The notes under the pieces: generated by a model
What the model was told of the DNA's origin: nothing
What the model saw: only the letters and a program-made list of their open reading frames with translations
The model's database searches: none
Assembly: GCF_010731875.1 (NCBI RefSeq)
Contig: NZ_AP022595.1
Coordinates: 4,092,001 to 4,156,000, forward strand
Reading direction: 5' to 3'
Length of the DNA stretch: 64,000 bases
Source: Mycolicibacterium sarraceniae
GTDB taxonomy: Bacteria > Actinomycetota > Actinomycetes > Mycobacteriales > Mycobacteriaceae
Part shown: positions 8,678-16,872 of the stretch, piece by piece
Numbering within the stretch: the stretch's first letter is position 1
How the letters are laid out: each line of letters opens with the position of its first letter
Translations under genes and position numbers: made by a program

Positions 8678-8691
8678 CCATAAGCAGATAA
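8668..8691. promoter_or_regulatory. Perfect palindromic ArsR-type operator over the repressor start codon
   Basis: Arms TTATCTGC (8668-8675) and GCAGATAA (8684-8691) are perfect 8-base inverted repeats around an 8-base A/T-rich spacer. The regulator ATG (8677-8675) lies within it. Size and symmetry fit an ArsR/SmtB operator, so binding would block transcription or translation initiation of the repressor gene itself. Confidence 0.65.
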
Positions 8692-8758
8692 CAGTGAAAG
8701 GCTGGAACATCTTCACTGTTCGCGAGGTCTTTTTCTGTCGGTGGCTCGGAGTATTCTT

Positions 8759-8774
8759 TCGAACATGAGTTCGA
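8759..8774. promoter_or_regulatory. SOS box (LexA operator) at start of 13E12 HNH gene
   Basis: TCGAACATGAGTTCGA is a perfect match to the mycobacterial LexA palindrome TCGAAC-N4-GTTCGA. The ATG start (8765) of the downstream HNH gene lies in the spacer. LexA binding here would repress the gene until DNA damage. Confidence 0.82.
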
Positions 8775-10144
8775 TCGATGCGGCGCGCGAGGCGCTTACC
8801 GCTGCGGTCGACACTCTGGTCGCGCTTGATTTCGAAGCACTTGAACCGCCCGATCGGTTCACGGTCCTGGAGTGGATGGAGACCGAACAGCGTCGCCTGA
8901 GGGCGGTGTCCCATACCGGGGTGGCTCAGCTGGAGCAGTTCGAGGGCTGCCCGCCGGTGGGGATTGCGTTGGCGGATGTGTTGCGGATCAGCCGCAAGGA
9001 GGCCAACCGGCGGATCCGCAACGCCGAACAACTCGCGCCACGGACCACGCTGACCGGAGAACCCCTGCCACCCCAATTGCCAGAAACCTCGACCGCGTGG
9101 CACGACGGACAACTTGATGGCGAGCACCTGCGGGTCATTCAGAAGTTCTTCGGCGACCTCCCCGACCATGTCCCGCCAGTCGAGATCGAGAAGGCCGAGC
9201 AGTCCTTAGCCCAGCATGCGGTGAATCTGCGCCCGGATCAGCTGGAGAAACTCGCCCACCGGCTCGCACTGCATCTCAATCCCGATGGAACGTTCTCCGA
9301 TGAGGACCGCGCCCGCAAGCGCGGGTTTGTGTGGTGTGGGGGTCAACAGGTCGACGGGATGAGCGTCGGCCGGCTGGTCGCCGACCCCGAACTGCGATCC
9401 ATGCTGGATGCCTGGTTCGCCAAGTTCGCCGCCCCCGGCATGTGCAACCCCGCCGACCAAACCCCCACCACCACCCCGACCGAAGACGTCGCCCAACGAG
9501 ATGGGCGTAGTCACGGTCAACGCCAGCACGACGCCTTGACAGCCTTGGTACGCGGGCAACTCGGCGATCCGAAACTAGGCCAGCACAACGGGTTACCCGT
9601 CACGGTCATCGTGACCGCCACCCTGCAGGATCTCCAAGCCAAGACCGGCCACGCCGTCACCGCCAGCGGAATACTGCTCCCCATCCCCGACGTCATCCGC
9701 ATGGCCACCCACGCCTACCACTACCTAGCGCTGTTCAACGGCGTGAACGGACAACCGTTGTGGCTGGGCCGCACCAAACGCATCGCCTCACCGGATCAGC
9801 GAATCATGCTCTACGCCAAGGACCGTGGTTGCACCCGCCCGGGCTGCGATGCACCCGGCTATCGCTGCGAAGTCCACCACGTCGACGAATGGGCCAAAGG
9901 CGGGCTGACCAACATCGACACACTCACCCTGGCCTGCCCACCCGATCACCGACTCCTCGAACAAGGCTGGAAAACCCGAAAACTCGCCAACGGCGACACC
10001 GAATGGATACCACCACCCCAGCTACCACTGACAGCCGGCACCAACGACTTCCACCACCCAGAACGACTACTGGGGCCAACAGACGGCGCCACTCAGGCGG
10101 CGAGCACTCCCTTGCCCCCAGGATCGGGAAGACACCCTCGGTGA
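8765..10144 (+). CDS. 13E12-family protein: DUF222 domain plus C-terminal HNH nuclease
   Basis: The 459-residue protein starts [15 protein letters not shown] at an ATG set inside an SOS box. Residues about 1-310 are a helical DUF222 region. The C-terminus has the HNH module: [26 protein letters not shown], then [22 protein letters not shown] and EWIPPP, with Cys pairs for structural zinc and the VHH catalytic motif. This is the REP13E12 repeat family of mycobacteria, often multicopy. Its biological role is not established; LexA control implies a DNA-damage-linked function. It sits between decayed genes, and a second copy lies at 26433. An upstream GTG at 8741 is less likely. Confidence 0.87.
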   Translation: MSSIDAAREALTAAVDTLVALDFEALEPPDRFTVLEWMETEQRRLRAVSHTGVAQLEQFEGCPPVGIALADVLRISRKEANRRIRNAEQLAPRTTLTGEPLPPQLPETSTAWHDGQLDGEHLRVIQKFFGDLPDHVPPVEIEKAEQSLAQHAVNLRPDQLEKLAHRLALHLNPDGTFSDEDRARKRGFVWCGGQQVDGMSVGRLVADPELRSMLDAWFAKFAAPGMCNPADQTPTTTPTEDVAQRDGRSHGQRQHDALTALVRGQLGDPKLGQHNGLPVTVIVTATLQDLQAKTGHAVTASGILLPIPDVIRMATHAYHYLALFNGVNGQPLWLGRTKRIASPDQRIMLYAKDRGCTRPGCDAPGYRCEVHHVDEWAKGGLTNIDTLTLACPPDHRLLEQGWKTRKLANGDTEWIPPPQLPLTAGTNDFHHPERLLGPTDGATQAASTPLPPGSGRHPR

Positions 10145-10214
10145 ACCAGTAGGCCTCTTCCAGATGCGGATAGCCCGACAGGATGAACTCGTCGAACCCG
10201 ACATTCCGGTACTC
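10110..10214 (-). pseudogene. C-terminal fragment of an alkanesulfonate monooxygenase (SsuD-like)
   Basis: Read leftward, the translation [20 protein letters not shown] then [14 protein letters not shown] matches the C-terminal end of FMNH2-dependent SsuD monooxygenases, which carry a very similar [11 protein letters not shown] segment. Only about 35 residues of a roughly 380-residue enzyme remain, with no start codon in a sensible place. It is a stub left by deletion, next to the end of the 13E12 gene. Confidence 0.65.
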
Positions 10215-10304
10215 CCAATTCAGTGGCGACTTCTTCGTGGCTGCTAGGCAGGCGCCAACACTGGGCTGTCGCGCCCACAAACCCTAGGAATCGGCACCAC
10301 TCGG

Positions 10305-10430
10305 TCAAGCGTTTGATTCGTGATGACGAAAAGAGACCGGCCCCCGGACGACCGTACCGCCGGACCGCAGTTCGTAGTTGGGAGTGTCCAGCACGAATTC
10401 GTCAAAGCGCCAGACGCCCGATTGGGCCAC
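10305..10430 (-). pseudogene. N-terminal stub of an OmpR/CadC-type winged-helix regulator
   Basis: From a GTG at 10430 the frame reads MAQSGVWRFDEFVLD then TPNYELRSGGTVVRG before losing similarity and ending after 41 codons. WRFDEFVLDTPNYELRSGG matches the opening strands of Trans_reg_C winged-helix domains, usually followed by VEPQVFDLLLYLV, which is missing. Upstream in frame there is a TGA, so this is at best a truncated remnant. The assignment rests on one short motif. Confidence 0.45.
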
Positions 10431-10502
10431 CGATGCAGCCGACTCCCGGGGGCACGCATCGATCTTGGCTGTGAAATTGGGGCGCTGACCGATGCCGTCA
10501 CG

Positions 10503-10832
10503 TCAGCGCCACCCGTCGGCAGCCTTGGCGGCCTGAACCAGCGCATCGCACAGTTCGCGCAGCTCATGGGTGGCAGCGCCCTCATCGACCGCGGTGGCGA
10601 CGTCCTCGGCGGCGCAACGCACCTGATAAACCCGATCGGATAATTCGGCGGCCTCGTCGGCGGAAAGCACCACCGCGTCCTCGGGAATCGCACTACCCTT
10701 GACCAGGGCACGCTGCTCATAGGCGCGCTGCCGGCAGGACTGGCGGCAGTACTGCCTGCGCCGGCCCATCCCGACGTCAGCTACCTCGCGGCCGCACCAC
10801 CGGCACGGCTGGGAACGGGTCCGACGCGTCAC
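10503..10832 (-). CDS. Small zinc-ribbon-like protein, Rv2049c homologue
   Basis: The 109-residue protein starts at GTG 10832. It has a basic N-terminal C-x2-C (CRWCGREV) and C-x3-C (YCRQSCRQRAYEQRA) pair that would bind one zinc, then an acidic helical C-terminal half (SADEAAELSDRVYQVRCAAEDVATAV). This architecture and its position beside rbpA match the conserved hypothetical Rv2049c of M. tuberculosis. Function unknown; the basic ribbon could bind nucleic acid, which is inference. Confidence 0.75.
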   Translation of the reverse strand: MTRRTRSQPCRWCGREVADVGMGRRRQYCRQSCRQRAYEQRALVKGSAIPEDAVVLSADEAAELSDRVYQVRCAAEDVATAVDEGAATHELRELCDALVQAAKAADGWR

Positions 10833-10890
10833 GCCTTGAGACTGTAGACGGGTTCGCGCAGTGATCCCGGTATCGTGGGGGGTCGAGTCG

Positions 10891-10917
10891 GGAACCCTAA
10901 TGTGTGCTCTTGCGTTG
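10891..10917 (+). promoter_or_regulatory. ECF (SigE/SigH-type) promoter upstream of rbpA
   Basis: GGAAC at 10891-10895 is followed by exactly 18 bases and GTTG at 10914-10917, matching the extended GGAAC-N18-GTT pattern of actinobacterial stress sigma factors (SigE, SigH, SigR). Transcription would start near 10924, about 53 bases before the rbpA ATG. In Streptomyces rbpA is known to be under SigR control, which fits. Confidence 0.6.
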
Positions 10918-10976
10918 ACTACCCGGACTTCATAGAGGGCTCCGGCCCTGGATAGACACCGTAAGGAGAGTTGACG

Positions 10977-11315
10977 ATGGCTGATCGTGTCCTAAGAGGC
11001 AGCCGGCTCGGAGCCGTGAGCTACGAGACCGACCGCAACCACGACCTGGCACCGCGTCAGATCGCGCGGTACCGCACCGAGAACGGCGAGGAATTCGAAG
11101 TTCCGTTCGCCGATGACGCCGAGATTCCCGGCACCTGGCCCTGCAAGAACGGCCTCGAGGGCACGCTGATCGATGGCGACCTGCCGGAGCCCAAGAAGGT
11201 CAAGCCCCCGCGCACCCACTGGGACATGCTGCTGGAGCGGCGTTCGGTCGAGGAGCTCGAGGAACTGCTCAAGGAGCGTCTGGACCTGATCAAGTCCAAG
11301 CGCCGTGGAAGCTGA
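10977..11315 (+). CDS. rbpA: RNA polymerase-binding protein RbpA
   Basis: The 112-residue protein is full length and begins MADRVLRGSRLGAVSYETDR at ATG 10977, preceded by AAGGAGAG. The core domain (about 25-70, APRQIARYRTENGEEFEVPF, WPCKNG), basic linker (KKVKPPRTHWDML) and C-terminal sigma-interacting helices (RRSVEELEELLKERLDLIKS) are all present. RbpA binds RNA polymerase with the principal sigma factors, stabilises open complexes and modulates rifampicin response. It converges with ppm1, ending three bases from it, and has an ECF-type promoter upstream. Confidence 0.97.
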   Translation: MADRVLRGSRLGAVSYETDRNHDLAPRQIARYRTENGEEFEVPFADDAEIPGTWPCKNGLEGTLIDGDLPEPKKVKPPRTHWDMLLERRSVEELEELLKERLDLIKSKRRGS

Positions 11316-11318
11316 CCG

Positions 11319-12092
11319 CTAGCGGACGACGCCGCGAGCGCGGTCCATGCGCCCGCCGATGCCCCACTGCGCGACCTTGACCAAGGCTTCGCGGATGTTC
11401 GAACCGCTCATTTTCGAGACTCCGAGTTCGCGCTCGCAGAACGTGATCGGCACTTCGATCACGGTAAAACCGCTGTTGATCGTGCGCCAGGTGAGGTCGA
11501 TCTGGAAGCAGTAGCCCTTCGAGTCGACGGCTGACAGGTCGAGCTTTTCCAGCACCTCGCGCCGGTAGGCGCGGTAGCCGGCGGTGATGTCGTGGATGCC
11601 GACACCGAGCAGCACCCGTGAATAGGTGTTGGCGGTCTTGGACAACACGAGGCGGCGATAGGGCCAGTTACGGACGGTGCCGCCCTGCACATAGCGCGAC
11701 CCGATCGCCAGATCCGCGCCGTTGTCGATGGCGTCGAGGAGCCGATAGAGCTGCTCGGGGGCGTGGCTGCCATCGGCGTCCATCTCGACCAGCACGCTGT
11801 ATTGCCGGCCCAGCCCCCAGGCGAACCCTTCGAGGTAGGCCGCGCCCAAGCCGTCCTTGGCGGTGCGGTGCATGACGTGAACCCGGTCGGGATCGGCCAA
11901 CGATAGCTCGTCGGCGAGCTCCCCGGTGCCGTCGGGGCTGCCGTCGTCGACGATCAACACGTGGACGTCAGGACGAGCCTTGTGCACGCGACCCACGATC
12001 AGCGGCAGGTTCTCCAGCTCGTTGAATGTGGGGATGATCACCAGGGTGCGCTGACTGGGAAGCTCAGCGCCCGTTTTGCCCCGGTCGGTCAT
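11319..12092 (-). CDS. ppm1: Polyprenol monophosphomannose synthase
   Basis: The 257-residue GT2 glycosyltransferase shows [16 protein letters not shown] near residue 20, [13 protein letters not shown], the catalytic DXD-like MDADGSH, and [10 protein letters not shown]. It transfers mannose from GDP-mannose to polyprenol phosphate at the inner membrane, supplying donors for LM/LAM and protein mannosylation. The start overlaps the lnt stop as ATGA, so the two are translationally coupled. In M. tuberculosis both activities lie on one polypeptide (Rv2051c); here they are separate. Confidence 0.95.
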   Translation of the reverse strand: MTDRGKTGAELPSQRTLVIIPTFNELENLPLIVGRVHKARPDVHVLIVDDGSPDGTGELADELSLADPDRVHVMHRTAKDGLGAAYLEGFAWGLGRQYSVLVEMDADGSHAPEQLYRLLDAIDNGADLAIGSRYVQGGTVRNWPYRRLVLSKTANTYSRVLLGVGIHDITAGYRAYRREVLEKLDLSAVDSKGYCFQIDLTWRTINSGFTVIEVPITFCERELGVSKMSGSNIREALVKVAQWGIGGRMDRARGVVR

Positions 12093-13825
12093 GACTCTCC
12101 TTTGTCGTGCTGTCCGGCCAGAGCGGAGGATGATTCGCCCTGCTCCGGCGGGTTTTCGCCATCGTCTGCGCCCCCGGACATGCTGGTTACGTCGCGTTCC
12201 CGTCTTCTACGGCGAAGCGGACGTATGAACCAACCATTGTGCAGTATGGCGGCCATCAGAACGGCAACGGAAGCTCCGACCAGCACCCACTGCACCAACG
12301 GCCCCCATCGGGTGGCCGGGGTTTCGCTGGTTTTGAGCCGCACCACGACGTCGAGGTAGGCCGGCGTGAAGAACTGCGTCCGGGCCAGTTCTTGGCCGTC
12401 TGGCGCGATCACGGCGCTGATTCCGACGGTCCCGGCCACCACCACATAGCGGTCGTGCTCGACGGCGCGGGCGCGGGCGAAGGCCAGGAGCTGCTCGCTC
12501 ATATTCTGGTCGAACGTCGCGTTGTTGGTAGGAACCGCCAGCACCTGCGCGCCGTTGCGGACCGACTCGCGCAGCGCCCGGTCGAAGATGACCTCCCAGC
12601 AGGTCGCCACCCCTACTGGAACTCCGGCGGCATGCACGACACCCGATCCGGTGCCCGGCACGAAGTACCCGGCACGGTCGGCGAACGACGACAGATGCCG
12701 GAAGAAGCCCCGCCACGGCATGTACTCGCCGAACGGCTGAATGATCTGTTTGTCGTGGCGCTCCCCCGGCCCGGCGACGGGATCCCAGACGACGGCGCTG
12801 TTCGACGCCGCCGGGTTATCCGGTGTCCAGTCCGGCCGGGCGACGACGGTGCCGACCAGGATCGGCGCGCCGATCGCCTGCGCGGCCACGCTGATCTGCT
12901 GGGCAGCGTCGGTGTTGGTGAACGGGTCGATATCCGAGGAGTTCTCCGGCCAGATCACGAACTGCGGCTGGGGTGCCCGTCCCGCGTGCACGTCCTCGGC
13001 CAGTTGCACGGTCTGGCGCACGTGGTTGTCGAGGACAGCGCGGCGCTGGCTGTTGAAGTCCAGGCCCAGTCGCGGCACGTTGCCCTGGATCGCGGCCACC
13101 GTGACGGTCGGCTCATCGCCCGCGCCACCGGCGGCCCGGCGTACCTGCGGGGCGGCCACCGCGGTGGTCAGCAGGACCGCGGTTATGCAGAGCCCGGGCA
13201 TCAGGACACCCGGTAGCGACACGTGCACGGCCCTCTCCGCGGCACCGCTGTGCTGCCACGAGCGCACGATCTCCAGTGTCAGCGCGGCCAGCGACGCGCC
13301 CAGAAGAGCGATCCCGAACGACAGCAGCGGCACACCGCCGAGCCGGATCAACGCCAGGAAAGGCCCGTTCGTCTGGCCGAAACCGACTATGCCCCAAGGA
13401 AATCCACCGAACGGCACTGTCGACTTCAGCCATTCCGACAAAGTCCACATCAGTGCGAACCACAGCGGCCAGCCGGGCACCCGCCGGACCATGACGGCCA
13501 GCAGGCCGAAGAACGCCGGGAACAGCGCTTCCATCGCGGACAGCGCGAGCCAGGGCACCGGCCCGACGAATCCGCTGATCCACGGAATCAGCGGGATGTA
13601 GAACGCCAAACCGAACAGGAACCCGTAGCCCAAGCCGCCGGCAGGCCTGGTCTTGGGATGTATCAGGATCCAGCTGAACATCGCCACACTCGGCACCGCT
13701 GACCACCACCAGCCGATCGGTGGGAAGCTGATGCACAGCAACAGCCCGGCGGTCACCGCAACCAGCAGACGCATCAGTCGCGGGGGCAGCGCGGTGCGCA
13801 ACCACGTCAGCAACCGGTTAGCCAT
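12089..13825 (-). CDS. lnt: Apolipoprotein N-acyltransferase
   Basis: The 578-residue membrane protein has about six N-terminal hydrophobic helices, then a periplasmic nitrilase-like domain with the catalytic triad: Glu in [12 protein letters not shown], Lys in [16 protein letters not shown], Cys in [12 protein letters not shown]. It adds a third acyl chain to the N-terminal cysteine of lipoproteins, several of which are encoded nearby. The tail beyond the last helix is charged and disordered. It overlaps ppm1 by four bases and the upstream amidohydrolase by eight, indicating an operon. Confidence 0.93.
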   Translation of the reverse strand: MANRLLTWLRTALPPRLMRLLVAVTAGLLLCISFPPIGWWWSAVPSVAMFSWILIHPKTRPAGGLGYGFLFGLAFYIPLIPWISGFVGPVPWLALSAMEALFPAFFGLLAVMVRRVPGWPLWFALMWTLSEWLKSTVPFGGFPWGIVGFGQTNGPFLALIRLGGVPLLSFGIALLGASLAALTLEIVRSWQHSGAAERAVHVSLPGVLMPGLCITAVLLTTAVAAPQVRRAAGGAGDEPTVTVAAIQGNVPRLGLDFNSQRRAVLDNHVRQTVQLAEDVHAGRAPQPQFVIWPENSSDIDPFTNTDAAQQISVAAQAIGAPILVGTVVARPDWTPDNPAASNSAVVWDPVAGPGERHDKQIIQPFGEYMPWRGFFRHLSSFADRAGYFVPGTGSGVVHAAGVPVGVATCWEVIFDRALRESVRNGAQVLAVPTNNATFDQNMSEQLLAFARARAVEHDRYVVVAGTVGISAVIAPDGQELARTQFFTPAYLDVVVRLKTSETPATRWGPLVQWVLVGASVAVLMAAILHNGWFIRPLRRRRRERDVTSMSGGADDGENPPEQGESSSALAGQHDKGES

Positions 13826-15446
13826 AGAGCACGACGCCTCGATGCACGGTCTGGCGGCACTGCGGGAGTGGATCGCCTGGCTCCAGCCGGGGCAGGGCCG
13901 GCACTCGCGAGCGCGGGTCGGTGGACCAGCGCTGCACGCTATCGGCCGGGGCGCTCACATCGAGCTCAAGCTCATTCCTCGACTCGCTTCGCGCCTGCCC
14001 ACCGCCGGCATCCCAGACTGCGTAGGACGCGGGAGCACCGGCCACTAACGTGCCGGTGATCCCATCCCGCGCGCCCCCGGCCCGCCAGGCGCCTCTGGTT
14101 GCGGCGGCAAAGGCCGCGCGCACGGAGATCGCGCTTCCCGGCGTTTGATGATGGCTGGCCGCACGGACGGTTGCCCAGGGGTTGATGCTGGTCACCGGGG
14201 CATCTGAACCGAACGCGAGGGGCACGCCTGCCGATGCTAGTAGTGAGAACGGGTTGAGCAGGGCGGCTCTGGCGGAACCGAGGCGCCGGGCGTACATGCC
14301 GTCGTCGCCGCCCCATAACGCGTCGAAATTGGGCTGCATACTGGCGGTGATCCCGCACTGGCCGAGCATGGTCGCCTGCTCGGCGGTCACCATCTCCAGG
14401 TGTTCGAGCCGGTGCCCGCAGCGCGCGACCGCGGGTGCCCCGAACCGCTCCACGAGCAGCGTCACTGCCTCGACCACCGCTCCTACCGCCGCGTCGCCGA
14501 TGACGTGGAATCCGGCTGTCACACCAGCCTCGGTGCAGGCGATCAGGTGTTGGGCGATGCCGTCGGCCTCCAGATAGCAGTTTCCGGTGCGCTGCGGCGC
14601 ATCGGCGTACGGCTCACACAGCCATGCGGTGTGTGAGCCCAGTGCGCCGTCGACGAACAGATCGCCGGCCAGCCCGCGCGCGCCGGTTGCCTCGATGAGT
14701 GCCTTGGCTTGAGCGGCGCTGGCGGCCGCCTCACCCCAGTAGCCGAGCACTTCGACGCCGTGTTCGGTGGCGCGCAGCTCCTGCCAGTCGTCGATCCCGC
14801 CGATCTGCGGTCCGGCGCACTCGTGTGCCGCGACGATACCGGCCGCGGCCAGCGCATCCAGCGCGGCGAGCCGGGCGTCAGCGCGCTGCTGCGCCGTCAG
14901 TAGGTGGCGCGCTTCACCGCGGACCAGGTGGTGGGCGTCGGCCGAGAGTGGCCGCTGCGGGTCATACCCGGCGACCGCCGGTAACCCGGGAACACGGTCC
15001 CGCAGCGAGGTCGAGGCGACGGCCGAATGCACGTCGACGCGGGCCAGGTAGGCGGGCGCGAGACCAGTGACGGCGTCGAGCTCGGCGGTACTGGGCGCGT
15101 CATCGCGCGCCCAGCCGGTGTCATCCCAGCCGTGCGCCCAGATCGGTTGCCCCGGGTGGGCCGCCACGTGTTCGGCGAGCAGGCTAAGACAGTGCTGTTT
15201 GGAGGCCGCCTCGGTCAGGTCCAGCCCGGTCAACAGCAGGCCGGTGGAGGTGAGGTGGATGTGGCTGTCGACGAACGCGGGTGACACGAAGCCGCCCTGC
15301 AGGTCGACGAATTCCGCGTCATCGAACTGCGAACGGCCGACGTCGTCACTGCCCAGCCAGGCCACGACGCCGTCGCGCACCGCCATCGCGGTGGCGGCCG
15401 GATGCGACGGGCTATGTATTCGCCCGTTCAGCAGCAGTGTGGTCAC
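13818..15446 (-). CDS. Amidohydrolase family 3 (YtcJ-like) metal-dependent hydrolase
   Basis: The 542-residue protein starts [18 protein letters not shown] at GTG 15446. Landmarks are [17 protein letters not shown] (metal-binding HxH), [29 protein letters not shown] and [19 protein letters not shown] with the catalytic aspartate. These are amidohydrolase superfamily, N-substituted formamide deformylase/YtcJ group; the substrate cannot be told from sequence. It is cytosolic, with no signal peptide. It overlaps the start of lnt and probably leads the lnt-ppm1 operon. Confidence 0.83.
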   Translation of the reverse strand: MTTLLLNGRIHSPSHPAATAMAVRDGVVAWLGSDDVGRSQFDDAEFVDLQGGFVSPAFVDSHIHLTSTGLLLTGLDLTEAASKQHCLSLLAEHVAAHPGQPIWAHGWDDTGWARDDAPSTAELDAVTGLAPAYLARVDVHSAVASTSLRDRVPGLPAVAGYDPQRPLSADAHHLVRGEARHLLTAQQRADARLAALDALAAAGIVAAHECAGPQIGGIDDWQELRATEHGVEVLGYWGEAAASAAQAKALIEATGARGLAGDLFVDGALGSHTAWLCEPYADAPQRTGNCYLEADGIAQHLIACTEAGVTAGFHVIGDAAVGAVVEAVTLLVERFGAPAVARCGHRLEHLEMVTAEQATMLGQCGITASMQPNFDALWGGDDGMYARRLGSARAALLNPFSLLASAGVPLAFGSDAPVTSINPWATVRAASHHQTPGSAISVRAAFAAATRGAWRAGGARDGITGTLVAGAPASYAVWDAGGGQARSESRNELELDVSAPADSVQRWSTDPRSRVPALPRLEPGDPLPQCRQTVHRGVVLYG

Positions 15447-15490
15447 GGTGGATCAGTCTGCCCGGCACGGACCCCGGCGGGCGCAGAGGG

Positions 15491-15964
15491 TCAGTTGCGC
15501 CGGACGATATTGGCGTCGTGGACAGGTCCCTGAACCTGCTCCTCAACGACCTCGCCGTCGATGTAGGCACCCCGACCGGAGTATCCGGGGGCGGTCAGGT
15601 TCACGACGGCAACCCGGCGGGCGATTCCGCGGGTGAGCAGCATCCCGGCCACCGGCCGTACCACGCTGCGGGTCGGCGGCACCAGCATCAACGCACCGAG
15701 CGCGGTACTGACCAGGCCGGGGATGAACACCAGGATCGTGCCGAGCGCGACCAGCATGCCGTCGGCCACCGCACCCTGTGGGTCGGTGCGGGTGCGCTGC
15801 AGACGCAGGATCTGGCGCTTGACCTGGGAGCCTGCCAGCGCAACGCCGATCACGGAGCCGCCCAGCAGGATGAGCAGCGTCCACCCGAGCCCGACGGCCC
15901 AGGTCAGGGCGGCCAGCGCCGCCAACTCGACCACGACGTAGAGCAAGAACGTCCGCATCACCAT
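15491..15964 (-). CDS. fxsA: FxsA family membrane protein
   Basis: The 157-residue protein has hydrophobic helices LYVVVELAALAALTWAVGLG and LLILLGGSVIGVALAGSQV, a basic loop (KRQILRLQRTRTDPQGAVADGML), a third helix (LVFIPGLVSTALGALMLV) and a hydrophilic tail. This is the FxsA layout, and the neighbourhood matches Rv2053c. In E. coli FxsA relieves phage T7 exclusion by F plasmid PifA; its mycobacterial role is unknown. The start may be ATG 15964 or ATG 15958. Confidence 0.85.
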   Translation of the reverse strand: MVMRTFLLYVVVELAALAALTWAVGLGWTLLILLGGSVIGVALAGSQVKRQILRLQRTRTDPQGAVADGMLVALGTILVFIPGLVSTALGALMLVPPTRSVVRPVAGMLLTRGIARRVAVVNLTAPGYSGRGAYIDGEVVEEQVQGPVHDANIVRRN

Positions 15965-16039
15965 GCATCGTCAACGAGCCGGCTCGGCCACCGGTTCCGG
16001 TGAGGCTGATAGGAGCCTGTGAGTTCTACTGCGGAGTGG

Positions 16040-16441
16040 TCACCGATGCGGGGTGATCTCGAGGGCCACGTGCACCTTGTCGATGCCGCCCCGGACGATG
16101 CTGTGCAGGTAGAACCACACCGAGTGCTGCCAGTAGCGGCGCAGCACCTTGTTGTAGACCGCGCGGGTCTCCGTGTCCGGCAGCACCCGGGCGGTCGCCT
16201 CGACGGCGCCACCCTTCGGCTTTCCGAGCGCATGAGATTCGGCGATGGTGACCCGCGCAGTGTTGCGAATCCGCTTGACCTTCCAGGACACCCGGTCGGT
16301 GATGACCAGCAGGCGCTCGCCGTCAAGGACTCCCCAGATGGCCGTCGGCTTGGGGGTGCCGTCCTTGGTGAACGTGGTCAGCAGTAGGTATTTCGCCTGG
16401 GCGACATCGTGGAAGGTGGGGTTCGACACCGGGTTGGCCAT
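16040..16441 (-). CDS. PPOX-class split-barrel oxidoreductase, Rv2061c-like
   Basis: The 133-residue protein has the pyridoxamine-5'-phosphate-oxidase-like barrel: KYLLLTTFTKDGTPKPTAIW, ERLLVITDRVSWKVKRIRNT, ARVTIAESHALGKPKGGAVEATARVL. Such mycobacterial proteins often use F420 or flavin and lack the C-terminal PNPOx extension. Substrate unknown. It is a tandem paralogue of the gene 41 bases upstream; the two share the KYxxLxTFTKDGxPKPTAxW start. Confidence 0.82.
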   Translation of the reverse strand: MANPVSNPTFHDVAQAKYLLLTTFTKDGTPKPTAIWGVLDGERLLVITDRVSWKVKRIRNTARVTIAESHALGKPKGGAVEATARVLPDTETRAVYNKVLRRYWQHSVWFYLHSIVRGGIDKVHVALEITPHR

Positions 16442-16482
16442 GCGTGACTGTTCCCATTAGCCGGCCGTTTGAAGCATCGACT

Positions 16483-16863
16483 TCAGGCGGCCCGCAACTC
16501 GATGCCAATCGTGCGCTTGGTGCCGCCGCGCAGCTTGCTGAAGAAGTTGAACACGTGGCCGATAATGCCGTAGCGCTTGCCGATCGCCTGATAGACGCGC
16601 TCGGTCTGAGATTCATCGAGCACACGCGCCACCGCCTCGACGGCTTCGCCCTTGACGTTGCCTCGCATATCGCAGACGGCCACCGTCACCCGCGGCGTGT
16701 TGCGGATGCGCTTGACCTTCCAGGCGTCCTTTTCACTGATCACCAACGCTGTGTTGCCATCTGGGACCACCCACACAGCGGTCGGCTTGGGCCGGCCGTC
16801 CTTGGTAAAGGTGACCAGTGAGATGTATTTCGCCGCGACGACGTCAGCGAACGTAAGTGCCAT
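16483..16863 (-). CDS. PPOX-class split-barrel oxidoreductase, tandem paralogue
   Basis: The 126-residue protein (MALTFADVVAAKYISLVTFT) has the same barrel motifs as its neighbour: KDGRPKPTAVWVV, DAWKVKRIRNTPRVTVAV, GEAVEAVARVLDES. It lacks the extra N-terminal residues of the partner and ends IGIELRAA. It is likely F420- or flavin-dependent; substrate not inferable. The start lies ten bases before the cobN stop, so it may be transcribed with cobN. Confidence 0.82.
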   Translation of the reverse strand: MALTFADVVAAKYISLVTFTKDGRPKPTAVWVVPDGNTALVISEKDAWKVKRIRNTPRVTVAVCDMRGNVKGEAVEAVARVLDESQTERVYQAIGKRYGIIGHVFNFFSKLRGGTKRTIGIELRAA

Positions 16864-16872
16864 CGCTCCAAT

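Noticed and set aside
8759..10144. 13E12 gene as part of a phiRv1-like prophage attachment site
   Set aside because: REP13E12 copies serve as phiRv1 attB in M. tuberculosis, but no integrase or phage gene is present here.
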